From the NCBI RefSeq assembly GCF_011764425.1, contig NZ_BLPF01000002.1, positions 1,798,997-1,862,996 on the forward strand: a DNA stretch of 64,000 bases, written 5' to 3'. The DNA is from Phytohabitans houttuyneae. GTDB taxonomy: Bacteria > Actinomycetota > Actinomycetes > Mycobacteriales > Micromonosporaceae. The number at the start of each line of letters is the position of its first letter. Within the stretch, counting starts at the first letter, position 1. Positions 49,462-58,031 of this stretch are shown here, piece after piece. Position numbers and translations under genes: made by a program. The notes beneath the pieces are model-generated. The model saw only the letters and a program-made list of their open reading frames with translations, was not told the DNA's origin and searched no databases.

Positions 49462-50377
49462 GGGTCGGACTGGCACTCGGCCCGGCCGCCTCGGTGGTCG
49501 CCGACGCGCGGCGGGCCGAAAAGTGGGGCTTCGACTACCTGGCCTGCGGCGAGCACCTGTTCTTCCAGGTCGCACCGAACCCGTTCGTCCAGCTCGCCGC
49601 GGCCGCCGCCGTGACGTCCCGGATCCGGCTGGTCAGCACGGTCAGCCTGCTGCCGCTCTACCCGGCCGCGCTGGCCGCCAAGCTCGCCGCGGAGCTGGAC
49701 CAGGTCTCGGGCGGGCGGTTCGAGCTCGGCGTCGGCGCGGGCGGCGAGGCGCCGGACGAGTTCGCCGCGGCGGGCGTGGACCCGGCCGACCGCTTCCGCC
49801 GGCTGGACGAGGGACTCGACGTGGTGCGCCTGCTCTTCGGCGGCGGGCCGGTGTCGTACGAGGGGCGCTTCACGCGGCTGCGCGGGGTCGCCCTGGACCC
49901 GCCGCCGGTACAGCCGGGCGGGCCGCCGATCTGGATGGGCGGACGCAAGGACGGCGCGATCCGCCGCGCCGGCCGGTACGCCCACCGGTGGATGCCGTAC
50001 ATGGTGACGCCGGAGGCGCTCCACGCGGGCCTGCGCGGGGTCCGCGCGGCGGCCGCCGCGCACGGCCGCGACCCGGCGGGGGTCGGCGGCGCGCTGTTCG
50101 CCTTCGCCTGCGCCGACCGGGACGGCGACTGGGCCCGGCGCACCGGCACGGCGGCGGTCAGCGCCACCTACCGGCAGGACTTCGCGCCGCTGGCCGGCCG
50201 TTACCTGCTGCTCGGCACGCCGGCGCAGGTGGTGCGCCGCGTGCGCGAGTTCGCCGGCGCCGGGCCGGAGCGGTCATCCTGCAGGTCGCCGCCGGCCCCG
50301 AGGAACGCGACCGGGTGCTGCGCACCATCGCCGAAGACGTACTGCCCGAGCTGCGGGTCGAAGGAGGGCGGCAATGA
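49458..50377 (+). CDS. LLM-class flavin-dependent oxidoreductase (C-terminal frameshift as assembled)
   Basis: The frame from ATG 49458 encodes a luciferase-like protein: '[35 protein letters not shown]', '[43 protein letters not shown]' and '[31 protein letters not shown]'. Near 50258-50270 it leaves frame. The expected ending '[30 protein letters not shown]' is in the next frame. One extra G in the GGG at 50262 gives about 306 aa ending at 50377. The stop then overlaps the next ATG (ATGA), supporting the repaired reading. The paralogue of the preceding gene is linked by ATGA. Confidence 0.85.
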
Positions 50378-51156
50378 CCGAGCGGGTACGCCTGGACCGG
50401 CGGGGCCGGATCGCGGAGCTGGTCCTGAACCGGCCGGACAAGCTCAACGCCATCGACCACGACACCCTGGTACAGCTCGAGGGCGCGCTCACGGCCGCGG
50501 AGGCCGACCGCGAGATACGGGTACTCGTCGTGCGGGGCGAGGGGCGGGCGTTCTGTGCCGGCGCGGACCTCGGCGCCGTCGACGACAAGGTGGGCGACGC
50601 CGGCCGCCTCGCCGCGCACCTCGACCTGTGGCACCGCGCCTTCGGGCACCTCACCGACTCACCGCTGCCGTCGATCGCCGCGGTACACGGCGTCGCGTTC
50701 GCCGGCGGCTTCGAGCTGATGCAGGCGTGCGACTTCGTGGTCGTCGCGGACGACGCCAGGATCGGCGACCAGCACGCCACCTACGGGCTGTTTCCCGGCG
50801 GCGGAGGCTCCCAGCGGCTGCCCCGGATCATCGGCGAGCGGCGGGCCAAGTGGCTGATGTGCAGCGGCGCCACTATCGACCCGCGGGACGCGCTGGCCGC
50901 CGGGCTCGTCAACGCGGTACGGCCGGCCGGCGAGGTGCTCGACCACGCGCGCGAGATGGCCGGCGTGCTCGCCCGGCGCAGCCCCGTCGTGACGGCGCGG
51001 GTCAAGCGCGCGGTCCGCCTCGGCATGGCCAGCGGGCTGGCCGGCGGGCTGGAGATCGAGCGCCTGCTCGCGCTGGAGCACATGACGTCAAAGGACTCCC
51101 GGATCGGGCTGGCCGCGTTCGCGAGCCGCACGGTGCCGGAGTTCGTCGGGGAGTGA
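50374..51156 (+). CDS. Enoyl-CoA hydratase/isomerase family protein
   Basis: A 260-aa crotonase. '[33 protein letters not shown]', '[24 protein letters not shown]' and '[59 protein letters not shown]' define it. The first Glu (FELM) is present; the second is His in 'DQHATYG'. The GGGGS loop is hydratase-like. It is coupled to the LLM gene upstream and to the CaiB gene downstream by 4-bp overlaps. Confidence 0.93.
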   Translation: MTERVRLDRRGRIAELVLNRPDKLNAIDHDTLVQLEGALTAAEADREIRVLVVRGEGRAFCAGADLGAVDDKVGDAGRLAAHLDLWHRAFGHLTDSPLPSIAAVHGVAFAGGFELMQACDFVVVADDARIGDQHATYGLFPGGGGSQRLPRIIGERRAKWLMCSGATIDPRDALAAGLVNAVRPAGEVLDHAREMAGVLARRSPVVTARVKRAVRLGMASGLAGGLEIERLLALEHMTSKDSRIGLAAFASRTVPEFVGE

Positions 51157-52312
51157 GCCGGATGCCGGCGGCCACCGGCGGTCCGCTCACCGGCCTGCGG
51201 GTCGTGGAGCTGGCGAGCATCGGGCCCGGGCCGCACGCCGCGATGATCCTCGCCGACCTCGGCGCCGACGTCGTGCGGATCCCGCGGCCGGGAGGCTCCC
51301 TCACCCTCGGCGCGCCGAATTCCCCGGCGAGCGGAGCGACCGCGGCCCGGGACGTGCCGGATCCTTTGCTGCGTGGGCGGCGCAACGTGCCGGCGGACCT
51401 GAAGCGGGACGCCGGCCGGGAGGCGGTGCTGCGCCTGGTGGACCACGCCGACGTGCTGCTGGAGGGCTTCCGGCCGGGCGTCACCGAGCGGCTCGGCGTC
51501 GGTCCCGACCACTGCCACGCCCGCAACCCGCGGCTCGTCTACGCGCGGATGACCGGGTGGGGGCAGGACGGCCCGCTCGCACCGACCGCGGGGCACGACA
51601 TCAACTACATCGCGCTGACCGGCGCGCTGCACGCGACCGGGCGGGCGGGGCAGCGGCCGGTGCCGCCGCTGAACCTGGTGGGCGACTTCGGCGGCGGGTC
51701 GATGCTGCTCGTCATCGGGGTGCTCGCGGCGGTGTGGGACGCGCGCCGCACCGGCCTCGGGCAGGTCGTCGACGCCGCGATGGTCGACGGTGCCTCGACG
51801 CTGGTGCAGCTGGTGTGGGCCTGCTGCACGCCGGGGCGTGGCGGGACGCGCCCGAGCAGAACATCATCGACGGCGCCGCGCCGTTCTACGACACGTACAC
51901 CTGCGCGGACGGCCGGCACGTCGCGGTCGGCGCGATCGAGCCCCGCTTCTACGCCGCGCTGCTGGCCGGCCTCGGCCTGCGCGCCGGCGAGCTGCCCGAC
52001 CAGCACGACCGGGCCCGGTGGCCGGTGACGAAGGCGCGGCTGGCCGGCGTGTTCGCCACCCGCACGCGGGACGAGTGGGTCGAGGTGTTCGCCGGTACCG
52101 ACGCCTGCGTGACGCCGGTGCTGTCGTTCGCGGAGGCGGCGCGGCACCCGCACATGACCGCCCGGGGCACGGTCGTGCGGCACGGCGGCATGCTCCAGGC
52201 GGCGCCGGCGCCCCGGTTCTCCCGCTTCGCCGCCGCCGTGCCGGACATCGACGACACGGTGTACGACGCCGAGGCGATCGTGGGGGAGTGGGCCGGTCAG
52301 AGCGGCCGCTGA
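51153..52312 (+). pseudogene. CaiB/BaiF (AMACR-type) CoA-transferase/racemase, one frameshift as assembled
   Basis: The first frame runs '[39 protein letters not shown]', '[76 protein letters not shown]' and breaks at the GGG of 51817-51819. The continuation '[54 protein letters not shown]' is one frame over. One added G gives about 386 aa, the normal length of alpha-methylacyl-CoA racemases. Such enzymes epimerise 2-methylacyl-CoA so that ACADs can act. It is probably intact in the organism. It overlaps the convergent phosphotransferase gene by 16 bp. Confidence 0.85.
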
Positions 52313-53337
52313 GCCAGCTCGATCCAGGCGTCGCAGGCCACCACGAACCGGGTGGTGTCGACGTCGTCGTTCATCACGCCGGAGCGGTACCGGTTGAGCG
52401 CCCGCAGCGCGGTGCCCGCCACCCGCCAGCACGCCATCCGGTAGTGGAAGTCGAAGTCGGAGAGGTCCTCCCCGGTGAGTGCGGCGTAGTGCGCGACCGC
52501 CTCGTCGAGGCTCGCGGCGCCCGGCGCGGACGTGGCCAGCCGGACGCCGAGCATCGCCTCGGCCGGCGGGTCCCAGAACGCGGCCAGCAGCCCCAGGTCG
52601 GCAAGCGGCTCGCCGAGCGTCACCAGCTCCCAGTCCAGCACCGCGCGGATGCCGCCGCCGGCGTCGACGATCGCGTTGCCGAGCCGGTAGTCGCCGTGCA
52701 CGACGCGGCTGCGGTCGTCCCGCGGCATCCGCCGCTCCAGCCGCGCGGCCATCGCCTCCAGCCGCGCGGCCCGGGGCGCCGCCTCGCCGGCGGACGAGCG
52801 GGCGATCACCGAACGCCAGCGGTGCAGCTGGCGCCGCAGGTAGGCGCCGCGCGGACCGAGGTCGCCGAGCCCGACCTCGTCGGGGTCCACGGCGTGCAGG
52901 GCGGCCAGGGTGGCCACGACCGACAGCGAGGCGTGGCGCAGCGCCGCCGGGTCGAGCAGCGTGGCCGCCGCGTCCGCGTCGGCGAGCACGTGGCCGTCCA
53001 CGAAGTCGGTCACGTGGCAGGGCAGGCCGAGCGGGTCTCCCGCCGTGCCGACGAGCCGGACCCGCGGCACCGGTACGGCCGTCGGGTGCAGCGCCGACAT
53101 GGCCCGCGCCTCGCGGCCGGTGTCGTGCGCGCCGCCGTCGTGGCGCCCGGCCGGCCGGTGGCGCAGCACCCACGCGTGGCCGGCCACGTCGGTGACCCGG
53201 TAGGTGAGCATGCTGTAGCCGCCGGCGATCCGCTCGGCGCGGAACGGCGGCACGGACTCGGGCAGTCCCCGGGCGAGCCACCCGCCGACCGCCGCGGGCA
53301 CTCCCGTGGCCAGCGGCGCGGCCGATGTCGCGGTCAC
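52297..53337 (-). CDS. Phosphotransferase family protein (APH/ACAD10-11-like)
   Basis: A 346-aa kinase-like protein. 'RAERIAGGYSMLTYRVTD..GHAWVLRHRP', 'PVPRVRLVGTAGDPLGLPCHVTDFVDGHVLAD', 'SRVVHGDYRLGNAIVDAGGGIRAVLDWELVTLGEPLADLGLL' (HGD catalytic loop and the DWE metal site) define the APH fold seen in ACAD10/11 and in mycobacterial acyl-CoA clusters. Known mammalian relatives phosphorylate 4-hydroxyacyl-CoA during breakdown, so a role with hydroxylated acids is conceivable. GTG 53337 overlaps the upstream stop (GTGA). Confidence 0.9.
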   Translation of the reverse strand: MTATSAAPLATGVPAAVGGWLARGLPESVPPFRAERIAGGYSMLTYRVTDVAGHAWVLRHRPAGRHDGGAHDTGREARAMSALHPTAVPVPRVRLVGTAGDPLGLPCHVTDFVDGHVLADADAAATLLDPAALRHASLSVVATLAALHAVDPDEVGLGDLGPRGAYLRRQLHRWRSVIARSSAGEAAPRAARLEAMAARLERRMPRDDRSRVVHGDYRLGNAIVDAGGGIRAVLDWELVTLGEPLADLGLLAAFWDPPAEAMLGVRLATSAPGAASLDEAVAHYAALTGEDLSDFDFHYRMACWRVAGTALRALNRYRSGVMNDDVDTTRFVVACDAWIELAQRPL

Positions 53338-54380
53338 GCCCGGGGCAGCGGTCCGGCCGCCGCCGTCGCCGCCATCCCGATGGGCCGGCCGTCCACCATC
53401 TGGTCGAGCATCTCCACGACGCCCAGGCCGCGCCGCCCGTCGCTGGTGACGAACTCGTACGCCGAGTAGCCGATCCGGGTGACCAGCTCCGTGCCGTCCT
53501 CGGTGGTGCGCCGGTGCCGCAGCGGCACGAACCGCTCCGGCGCCCGGGCGGTGCCGGTCAGGGTCACCGGCCCGCCGGCGGTGCCGACCTCGCACACGGC
53601 GCGGCGGCAGAAGCCGTCGGCGGTCCACTCGACCGACAGGTCGGTCAGCTCGGCCTGGGTCGCGACACCGCCGCTGACGGCGGCGGCGCGGCGGGTCCGC
53701 ACACCGTCGCGGCGCAGGACGTCCAGGGTCATGACGGCCGAGCCGTCGTCGAACGCCGCGGTGATCCAGCGGTACAGCACCGGCCCGGCCCAGTCGCGCG
53801 GTCCCCAGGAGTGGTCCCGCAGGCCGCCGCCGCGCAGCCGCAGCGACAGGTCGCCCGCGGCCAGCTCGCCGTCGACGTGGATGAACTGCTCGTAGTGGCC
53901 GATCGCCAGCGAGTCCTCCAGGACGTTCTCCGGCGTCTCGCCGTTGGTGCCGAACGAGGCGCCGTTGCCGGTGACCGAGAGCCGGATGCGGGTCTCGCGC
54001 TTCGGCGCCTCCCGGAAGGCGGTGCCGGGTGTGGCCAGCACGGTCGGGTCGGCGAAGGAGGACAGCGGCCCGTCGAACGACAGCCGCTGCCGGCGGTGTG
54101 GTTCGAGGATGTCGAACGCGAGCCCGCCCACGGCGAGCCCGGCGGCGGGGACCGAGGTGGTCCGCTCGTAGCCGAACAGCGTCTCGCCGTCCGGCAGGAA
54201 CACCAGGACGCCGGCCTGGCCGGCCGGTTGGTTGGGCTGCATCGCCACCCGCATCCAGCCGACCACGCCCGCCTCCGGGCAGCAGAAGTTGTAGTACGTG
54301 CTCTCGTTGTAGGCGGGCTGGTCGTCGGGGACGTGCCGGTACTCGTGCTCGGGTGCGATCGTCTCGGCGAACATCGACAT
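53334..54380 (-). CDS. DUF7064/7065-type beta-barrel protein (paralogue A)
   Basis: A 348-aa protein of unknown reaction. 'NESTYYNFCCPEAGVVGWMRVAMQPNQPAGQAGVLVFLPDG', 'YEQFIHVDGELAAGDLSLRLRGGGLRDHSWGPRDWAGP' and 'RRTTEDGTELVTRIGYSAYEFVTSDGRRGLGVVEMLDQMVDG' are the conserved landmarks, with DHSWGxRDW the most diagnostic. The fold resembles the lipocalin-like barrels of the CrtC/AttH family, which hydrate or bind hydrophobic compounds. AGGAGG precedes ATG 54380. It is coupled to the phosphotransferase. A second such protein lies at 58031. Confidence 0.8.
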   Translation of the reverse strand: MSMFAETIAPEHEYRHVPDDQPAYNESTYYNFCCPEAGVVGWMRVAMQPNQPAGQAGVLVFLPDGETLFGYERTTSVPAAGLAVGGLAFDILEPHRRQRLSFDGPLSSFADPTVLATPGTAFREAPKRETRIRLSVTGNGASFGTNGETPENVLEDSLAIGHYEQFIHVDGELAAGDLSLRLRGGGLRDHSWGPRDWAGPVLYRWITAAFDDGSAVMTLDVLRRDGVRTRRAAAVSGGVATQAELTDLSVEWTADGFCRRAVCEVGTAGGPVTLTGTARAPERFVPLRHRRTTEDGTELVTRIGYSAYEFVTSDGRRGLGVVEMLDQMVDGRPIGMAATAAAGPLPRA

Positions 54381-54389
54381 GGCGCCTCC

Positions 54390-55796
54390 TCAGCGCGTGT
54401 TACCAACCATCCGTTTGGTTAAGAACGTACCACCACCGGCAGCCACCGGGATGGCGGCGGCCAGCGCGGTGGCGAGCGCCATCGAGACGGCCAGCACCAC
54501 GAAGCCGGCGGTGTAGCCGGACGCGAGCGGTACGCCGCCGCCGTCGAGGTGGGCGGTGACGACCGTGGCCGTCACCGCGGTGCCCACGGCGCCACCGATG
54601 TTGCGGGCGTTGAAGTTGACCGCTCCCGCGACCGCGGTCTGCGACGCCGGTACCGACACGACGACCAGGGTCGCCAGCGACGCGAGCGCGACGCCGAGCG
54701 CCAGACCGTAGACGCCGAGGGCGGTCACGAGCTGCCACGCGGTGGCGTACCGCCAGGCGACGGCGGCCAGGCAGACCGCGATGACGGCGCAGGCCGCCAC
54801 GACCACGCGCCGGGAGCCGGCCCGCCGTACCAGCCGGGCGGCGGCCAGCCCGCCCAGGAAGACCGCGCTCGCCAGCGGCAGCATCAGCAGCCCGGAGCCG
54901 GTCACGCTGGTACCCGCGCCGTACCCGGTCGAAGCCGGCGCCTGCAGGATCTGCGGCACGAACGCGTACACGGCGAACATCGCGAACCCCAGCAGGAACG
55001 ACACGATGTTGCCGGAGCGGACCGCCGGGATCGCCATCATCCGCAGGTCGATCAGCGGGTGCGCGGCGCGGGACTCCAGCCGGTACCACAGCAGGCCGAG
55101 CAGCGCGGACAGGGCGTACAGGCCGGCCGTGCGCCGGTCCGTCCAGCCCCATCCGGAGGCGTTGGTGGTGGCGAGCACGAACGTCGCCAGCGCCCCGGCG
55201 AGAAACGGCGCCGGCGCCCAGGAGATCGGCTCGGCGCGGGTGGCCGACGGGCGGACGACGGCGGCGGCCGCGGCCGCGGTCACCACGAGCACCACCATCG
55301 GCAGCAGGAACAGCCAGCGGTAGCCCCACAGCGCGACGAGCGGGCCGGCCAGCACCAGGCCGGCGCTCGCCCCGATCCCGCCCAGGGCGGCCAGCACGCC
55401 GATCGCGAACGGGACGCGGTCGCCGGGAAACTCGTCCCGCACGATGCCGAAGGCCAGCGGCATCACCGCGCCGCCGATCCCCTGCAGCGCCCGCGCCGCG
55501 GTCATCACCCGGATGTCCGGCGCGAACGCGGCGCCGAGCGAGCCGGCCGCCAGCAGGAGCAGCGCGGTGACCAGCATCGGTTTCTTGCCGACCGCGTCGC
55601 CGAGCCGCCCGACGACCGGCGTCGCGACCGCGGCGGAGAGCAGGTAGGCGCTGACCACCCAGGTCACGCTGCGCGCGTCGGTGTCCAGCGCGCGCTGGAT
55701 CTGCGGCAGCACGGGAATCACCATCGCCTGGAGCAGGGCGAAGGCGGTCGCGGCGACGACCAGCACGCCGAACGTCGCGGTGGTGCGCCGGCTCAT
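54390..55796 (-). CDS. MFS transporter (DHA-type exporter)
   Basis: A 468-aa membrane protein with 14 hydrophobic segments. 'MVIPVLPQIQRALDTDARSVTWVVSAYLLSAAVATPVVGRLGDAVGKKPMLVTALLLLAAGS' (the GRLGDxxGKK loop between helices 2 and 3), 'RALQGIGGAVMPLAFGIVRDEF' and 'GGIGASAGLVLAGPLVALWGYRWLFLLPM' (motif C, typical of antiporters) mark the EmrB/DHA2-like group. It probably exports a drug or a toxic pathway intermediate by proton antiport. The ligand is not readable. It stops 9 bp before the next unit. Confidence 0.92.
   Translation of the reverse strand: MSRRTTATFGVLVVAATAFALLQAMVIPVLPQIQRALDTDARSVTWVVSAYLLSAAVATPVVGRLGDAVGKKPMLVTALLLLAAGSLGAAFAPDIRVMTAARALQGIGGAVMPLAFGIVRDEFPGDRVPFAIGVLAALGGIGASAGLVLAGPLVALWGYRWLFLLPMVVLVVTAAAAAAVVRPSATRAEPISWAPAPFLAGALATFVLATTNASGWGWTDRRTAGLYALSALLGLLWYRLESRAAHPLIDLRMMAIPAVRSGNIVSFLLGFAMFAVYAFVPQILQAPASTGYGAGTSVTGSGLLMLPLASAVFLGGLAAARLVRRAGSRRVVVAACAVIAVCLAAVAWRYATAWQLVTALGVYGLALGVALASLATLVVVSVPASQTAVAGAVNFNARNIGGAVGTAVTATVVTAHLDGGGVPLASGYTAGFVVLAVSMALATALAAAIPVAAGGGTFLTKRMVGNTR
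54402..54419. promoter_or_regulatory. TetR-type operator, site 3, inside the MFS gene end
   Basis: ACCAACC-ATCC-GTTTGGT, one arm mismatch against site 1. It lies 22 bp upstream of the DUF7064-type gene start and within the last codons (TKRMVGNT) of the MFS gene. Repression here would act on the DUF7064-phosphotransferase unit. Confidence 0.65.
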
Positions 55797-55840
55797 CCGT
55801 GCTCCGTCCTGTCGACGCCCGCCGGCCGGCGGGCACGCGG

Positions 55841-55865
55841 CTGGGCACCCGTCACGGGTGCCCAG
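55841..55865 (-). terminator. Perfect hairpin after the Liv-type binding-protein gene
   Basis: CTGGGCACCCG-TCA-CGGGTGCCCAG: 11-bp perfect arms and 3-nt loop, 26 bp after the stop of the binding-protein gene (leftward) and 44 bp before the MFS start. There is no T-tract, but stability and place support termination. Confidence 0.72.
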
Positions 55866-55891
55866 CCAGGTGTGTCATCTCGCGGTCGCGG

Positions 55892-57100
55892 TCACGTGCT
55901 CGGGACGCTGAGCCCCTTGTCGACCGGGCCGTAGGTGGTGAAGACGAAGTCCTCCGGGCCGAAGGTGGGGAAGTGGTTGTCGGCGGAGAACGTCACCGGG
56001 TTCACGTAGAGCGGCATGTCCGCCGCCTTGGCGCCCTCCAGCGCCTTGGCCATCTTCTCGGCGTCGAGGCTCTTGGCGAGGTTGGCCGCCGACGCGGCGA
56101 GCACCACGTCGTGGTACGCGACAAGGTAGGTGTTGATCGGGAACGGCAGCTTGCCGCCCGCCTTGGCCAGCAGCGCGTCGTAGAACTTCTTGAACGCGGC
56201 GCTGTCGGTCTGCGGTGTGCCCTTCACGCTGGTCGCCAGCTGCTGGAAGGTGATGCCGGCGTAGTCGCTCTCGGCGGCCAGGTCGGCGAGGTTGTTGGCG
56301 GAGAAGGTCTGCGCGCCGAGCGTCGGCAGCTTGACGCCCAGCTTGGTACGGGCCTTGGCCATCGCGCCGGCGGCCGGGCTGTAGCCGGCGAAGACGAGCG
56401 CCTGCGGGTTGCCGGAGAGGACCTGCTGCAGCTGCGGCGTGGCGTCGATCGACTCCGGCGGCACCTGGGCGAACGTCACCGAGATGCCGGCCTCGCCGAA
56501 CGCCGGCTTGGCGACCGCCTCGAACGCCTCACCCGAGGCGTCGTCGATGTCGAGGACGCCGATGCTCTTGTAGCCCTGCTTCTTCGCCTCGTCGACGAGG
56601 CTGCCGACGTAGTCCGGGATGGTGTGCGCGTTGCCGAACGAGAGCGGGTACTTCTTGGGGTCGTTGAACGTGGCCGAGGTGAAGTGCTGCGAGGTGAAGA
56701 TGCCGGCCTGGGCGAGGATCGGGATGCCGGCCGGGATCTCGGAGGCGCTGCCCGGGATCACCGCGTGCGGCTTGCCGCCGCTGAGCAGCTCCTGCAGCTT
56801 CGCGGCCGACTGGTCCGCGCTGCCGCCGTTGTCGATGTAGGCGATCTCCAGGGGCTTGCCCAGGACACCGCCGCTTTCGTTGACGAGCTGGACCGCGACG
56901 TCCATGCCCTGCTGCATCGCCGCGCCCACCACGGCGATCGGGCCGCTGAGCGCCACAAGTGCCTGGATCTTCATGGGGCCTTCGGACGAACCGCCGCCCG
57001 ATGACCCGTCTGTGCCCGAATCGGAGTCTCCTCCACACGAGCTGACCGCCAGTACAGACGCCGCGAACGCCGCGACGAGCGCGGCCCGCCTGGATCTCAT
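55892..57100 (-). CDS. Branched-chain amino acid-type ABC substrate-binding lipoprotein
   Basis: A 402-aa lipoprotein. The signal ends with lipobox 'LAVSSC' followed by a Gly/Ser linker. The type I binding fold runs 'MKIQALVALSGPIAVVGAAMQQGMDVAVQLVNESGGVLGKPLEIAYIDNGGSADQSAAKLQELLSGG', 'ASEIPAGIPILAQAGIF' and 'GYKSIGVLDIDDASGEAFEAVAKPAFGEAGISVTFAQVP'. It pairs with the Liv-type permeases at 60.5-63.9 kb. In this context it probably binds a carboxylic acid rather than an amino acid (inference). ATG 57100 begins the signal peptide; a start at 57124 is possible. Confidence 0.93.
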   Translation of the reverse strand: MRSRRAALVAAFAASVLAVSSCGGDSDSGTDGSSGGGSSEGPMKIQALVALSGPIAVVGAAMQQGMDVAVQLVNESGGVLGKPLEIAYIDNGGSADQSAAKLQELLSGGKPHAVIPGSASEIPAGIPILAQAGIFTSQHFTSATFNDPKKYPLSFGNAHTIPDYVGSLVDEAKKQGYKSIGVLDIDDASGEAFEAVAKPAFGEAGISVTFAQVPPESIDATPQLQQVLSGNPQALVFAGYSPAAGAMAKARTKLGVKLPTLGAQTFSANNLADLAAESDYAGITFQQLATSVKGTPQTDSAAFKKFYDALLAKAGGKLPFPINTYLVAYHDVVLAASAANLAKSLDAEKMAKALEGAKAADMPLYVNPVTFSADNHFPTFGPEDFVFTTYGPVDKGLSVPST

Positions 57101-57117
57101 GACCTCAGCCCCAATCC

Positions 57118-57143
57118 AAATCATTAATTTCGTTTAGATGATT
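57118..57143. promoter_or_regulatory. AT-rich operator word before the binding-protein gene
   Basis: AAATCATTAATTTCGTTTAGATGATT: the arms AATCAT (57119-57124) and ATGATT (57138-57143) are inverted. The left part TCCAAATCATT recurs exactly at 60409-60419 before the permease operon, giving the split importer a shared site. Confidence 0.6.
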
Positions 57144-57218
57144 AGCGGGACCCTAGCTGTCAGGATCGCGTGTCGTCAAGGTCACAACGGGGTTACCAGA
57201 CGCTCATGGAGAGGCCGC

Positions 57219-58031
57219 TTACTCGTAGGTGAACGAGGGGGATCGATGCTCCCGGAAGGCATCCCGGGCCTCGCGGCTGTCGGCCGTCCGGGCGCTCAGC
57301 ACCTGCTGCCGGTTTTCCAGCTCGATGGCCGCGTCCAGCGACGGCAGCTCCAGGCCGAGCCACATGGCCTGCTTGGTCAGGTCCAGCGACATCGGCGCGG
57401 CGGCTAGCAGGCCGTCGACCACACCGTCCACTCTGGATCCGAGGTCGGCGGGGGCCACGGCATCGGCGAGCAGCCCGATCCGCAGCGCCTCGGCGGCGTC
57501 GAAGCGGCGGGCGGTGAGCATCAGCTCGTGCGCCCGGCCGGCGCCCACCAGGCGTGGCAGCAGCCAGCTCACGCCGAGGTCGCAGCCGCTGGCGCCGACC
57601 CGGATGAACGAGGTCGCGAAGACGGCCGTCGTGGCGGCGACGCGGACGTCGCAGGCGCACACCAGCGCCAGCCCGAAGCCCGCGGCCGGGCCGTTGACCT
57701 GGGCGATCACCGGCTTGGGGAGCCGGCGCACGCGCTGGATGAGCGACGCGACAAGCCGCTGGAACGCGAGGTCCCGGTACACCTGGCCCATGCCCGAGGT
57801 GCCCGGCGCGTCACCGTACCCGTTGAGGTCGAGGCCCGCGCTGAAGCCGCGGCCGGCGCCGGTGATGACCACGACCCGGCACAGCGGGTCGCTCTCGGCC
57901 TCGGCGAGCGCGTCGTGCAGCCGCAGGGCGAGCGCGTCGTTGACGGCGTTGAGCGAGGCCGGCCGGTTCAGCGCGATGCGCCGCACGGACGGCCGGGGCT
58001 CGGTGACCAGGACGGCGTCCCCGGCGCCCAT
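57219..58031 (-). CDS. Enoyl-CoA hydratase/isomerase family protein
   Basis: A 270-aa crotonase. 'VRRIALNRPASLNAVNDALALRLHDALAEAESD', 'VVVITGAGRGFSAGLDLNGYGDAPGTSGMG' and 'VNGPAAGFGLALVCACDVRVAATTAVFATSFIRVGASGCDLGVSWLLPRLVGAGRAHELMLTARRF' define it. Neither hydratase Glu is kept. The Asp in 'CDLGVSW' takes the place used by isomerase-type members. TGATG overlap with the upstream DUF7064-type gene makes a two-gene unit under TetR-type sites 4 and 5. Confidence 0.92.
   Translation of the reverse strand: MGAGDAVLVTEPRPSVRRIALNRPASLNAVNDALALRLHDALAEAESDPLCRVVVITGAGRGFSAGLDLNGYGDAPGTSGMGQVYRDLAFQRLVASLIQRVRRLPKPVIAQVNGPAAGFGLALVCACDVRVAATTAVFATSFIRVGASGCDLGVSWLLPRLVGAGRAHELMLTARRFDAAEALRIGLLADAVAPADLGSRVDGVVDGLLAAAPMSLDLTKQAMWLGLELPSLDAAIELENRQQVLSARTADSREARDAFREHRSPSFTYE

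Noticed and set aside
48303-52028. A single 1241-codon protein
   Set aside because: It is three real genes read in one frame plus shadow sequence, produced by single-base losses at 50262 and 51817.
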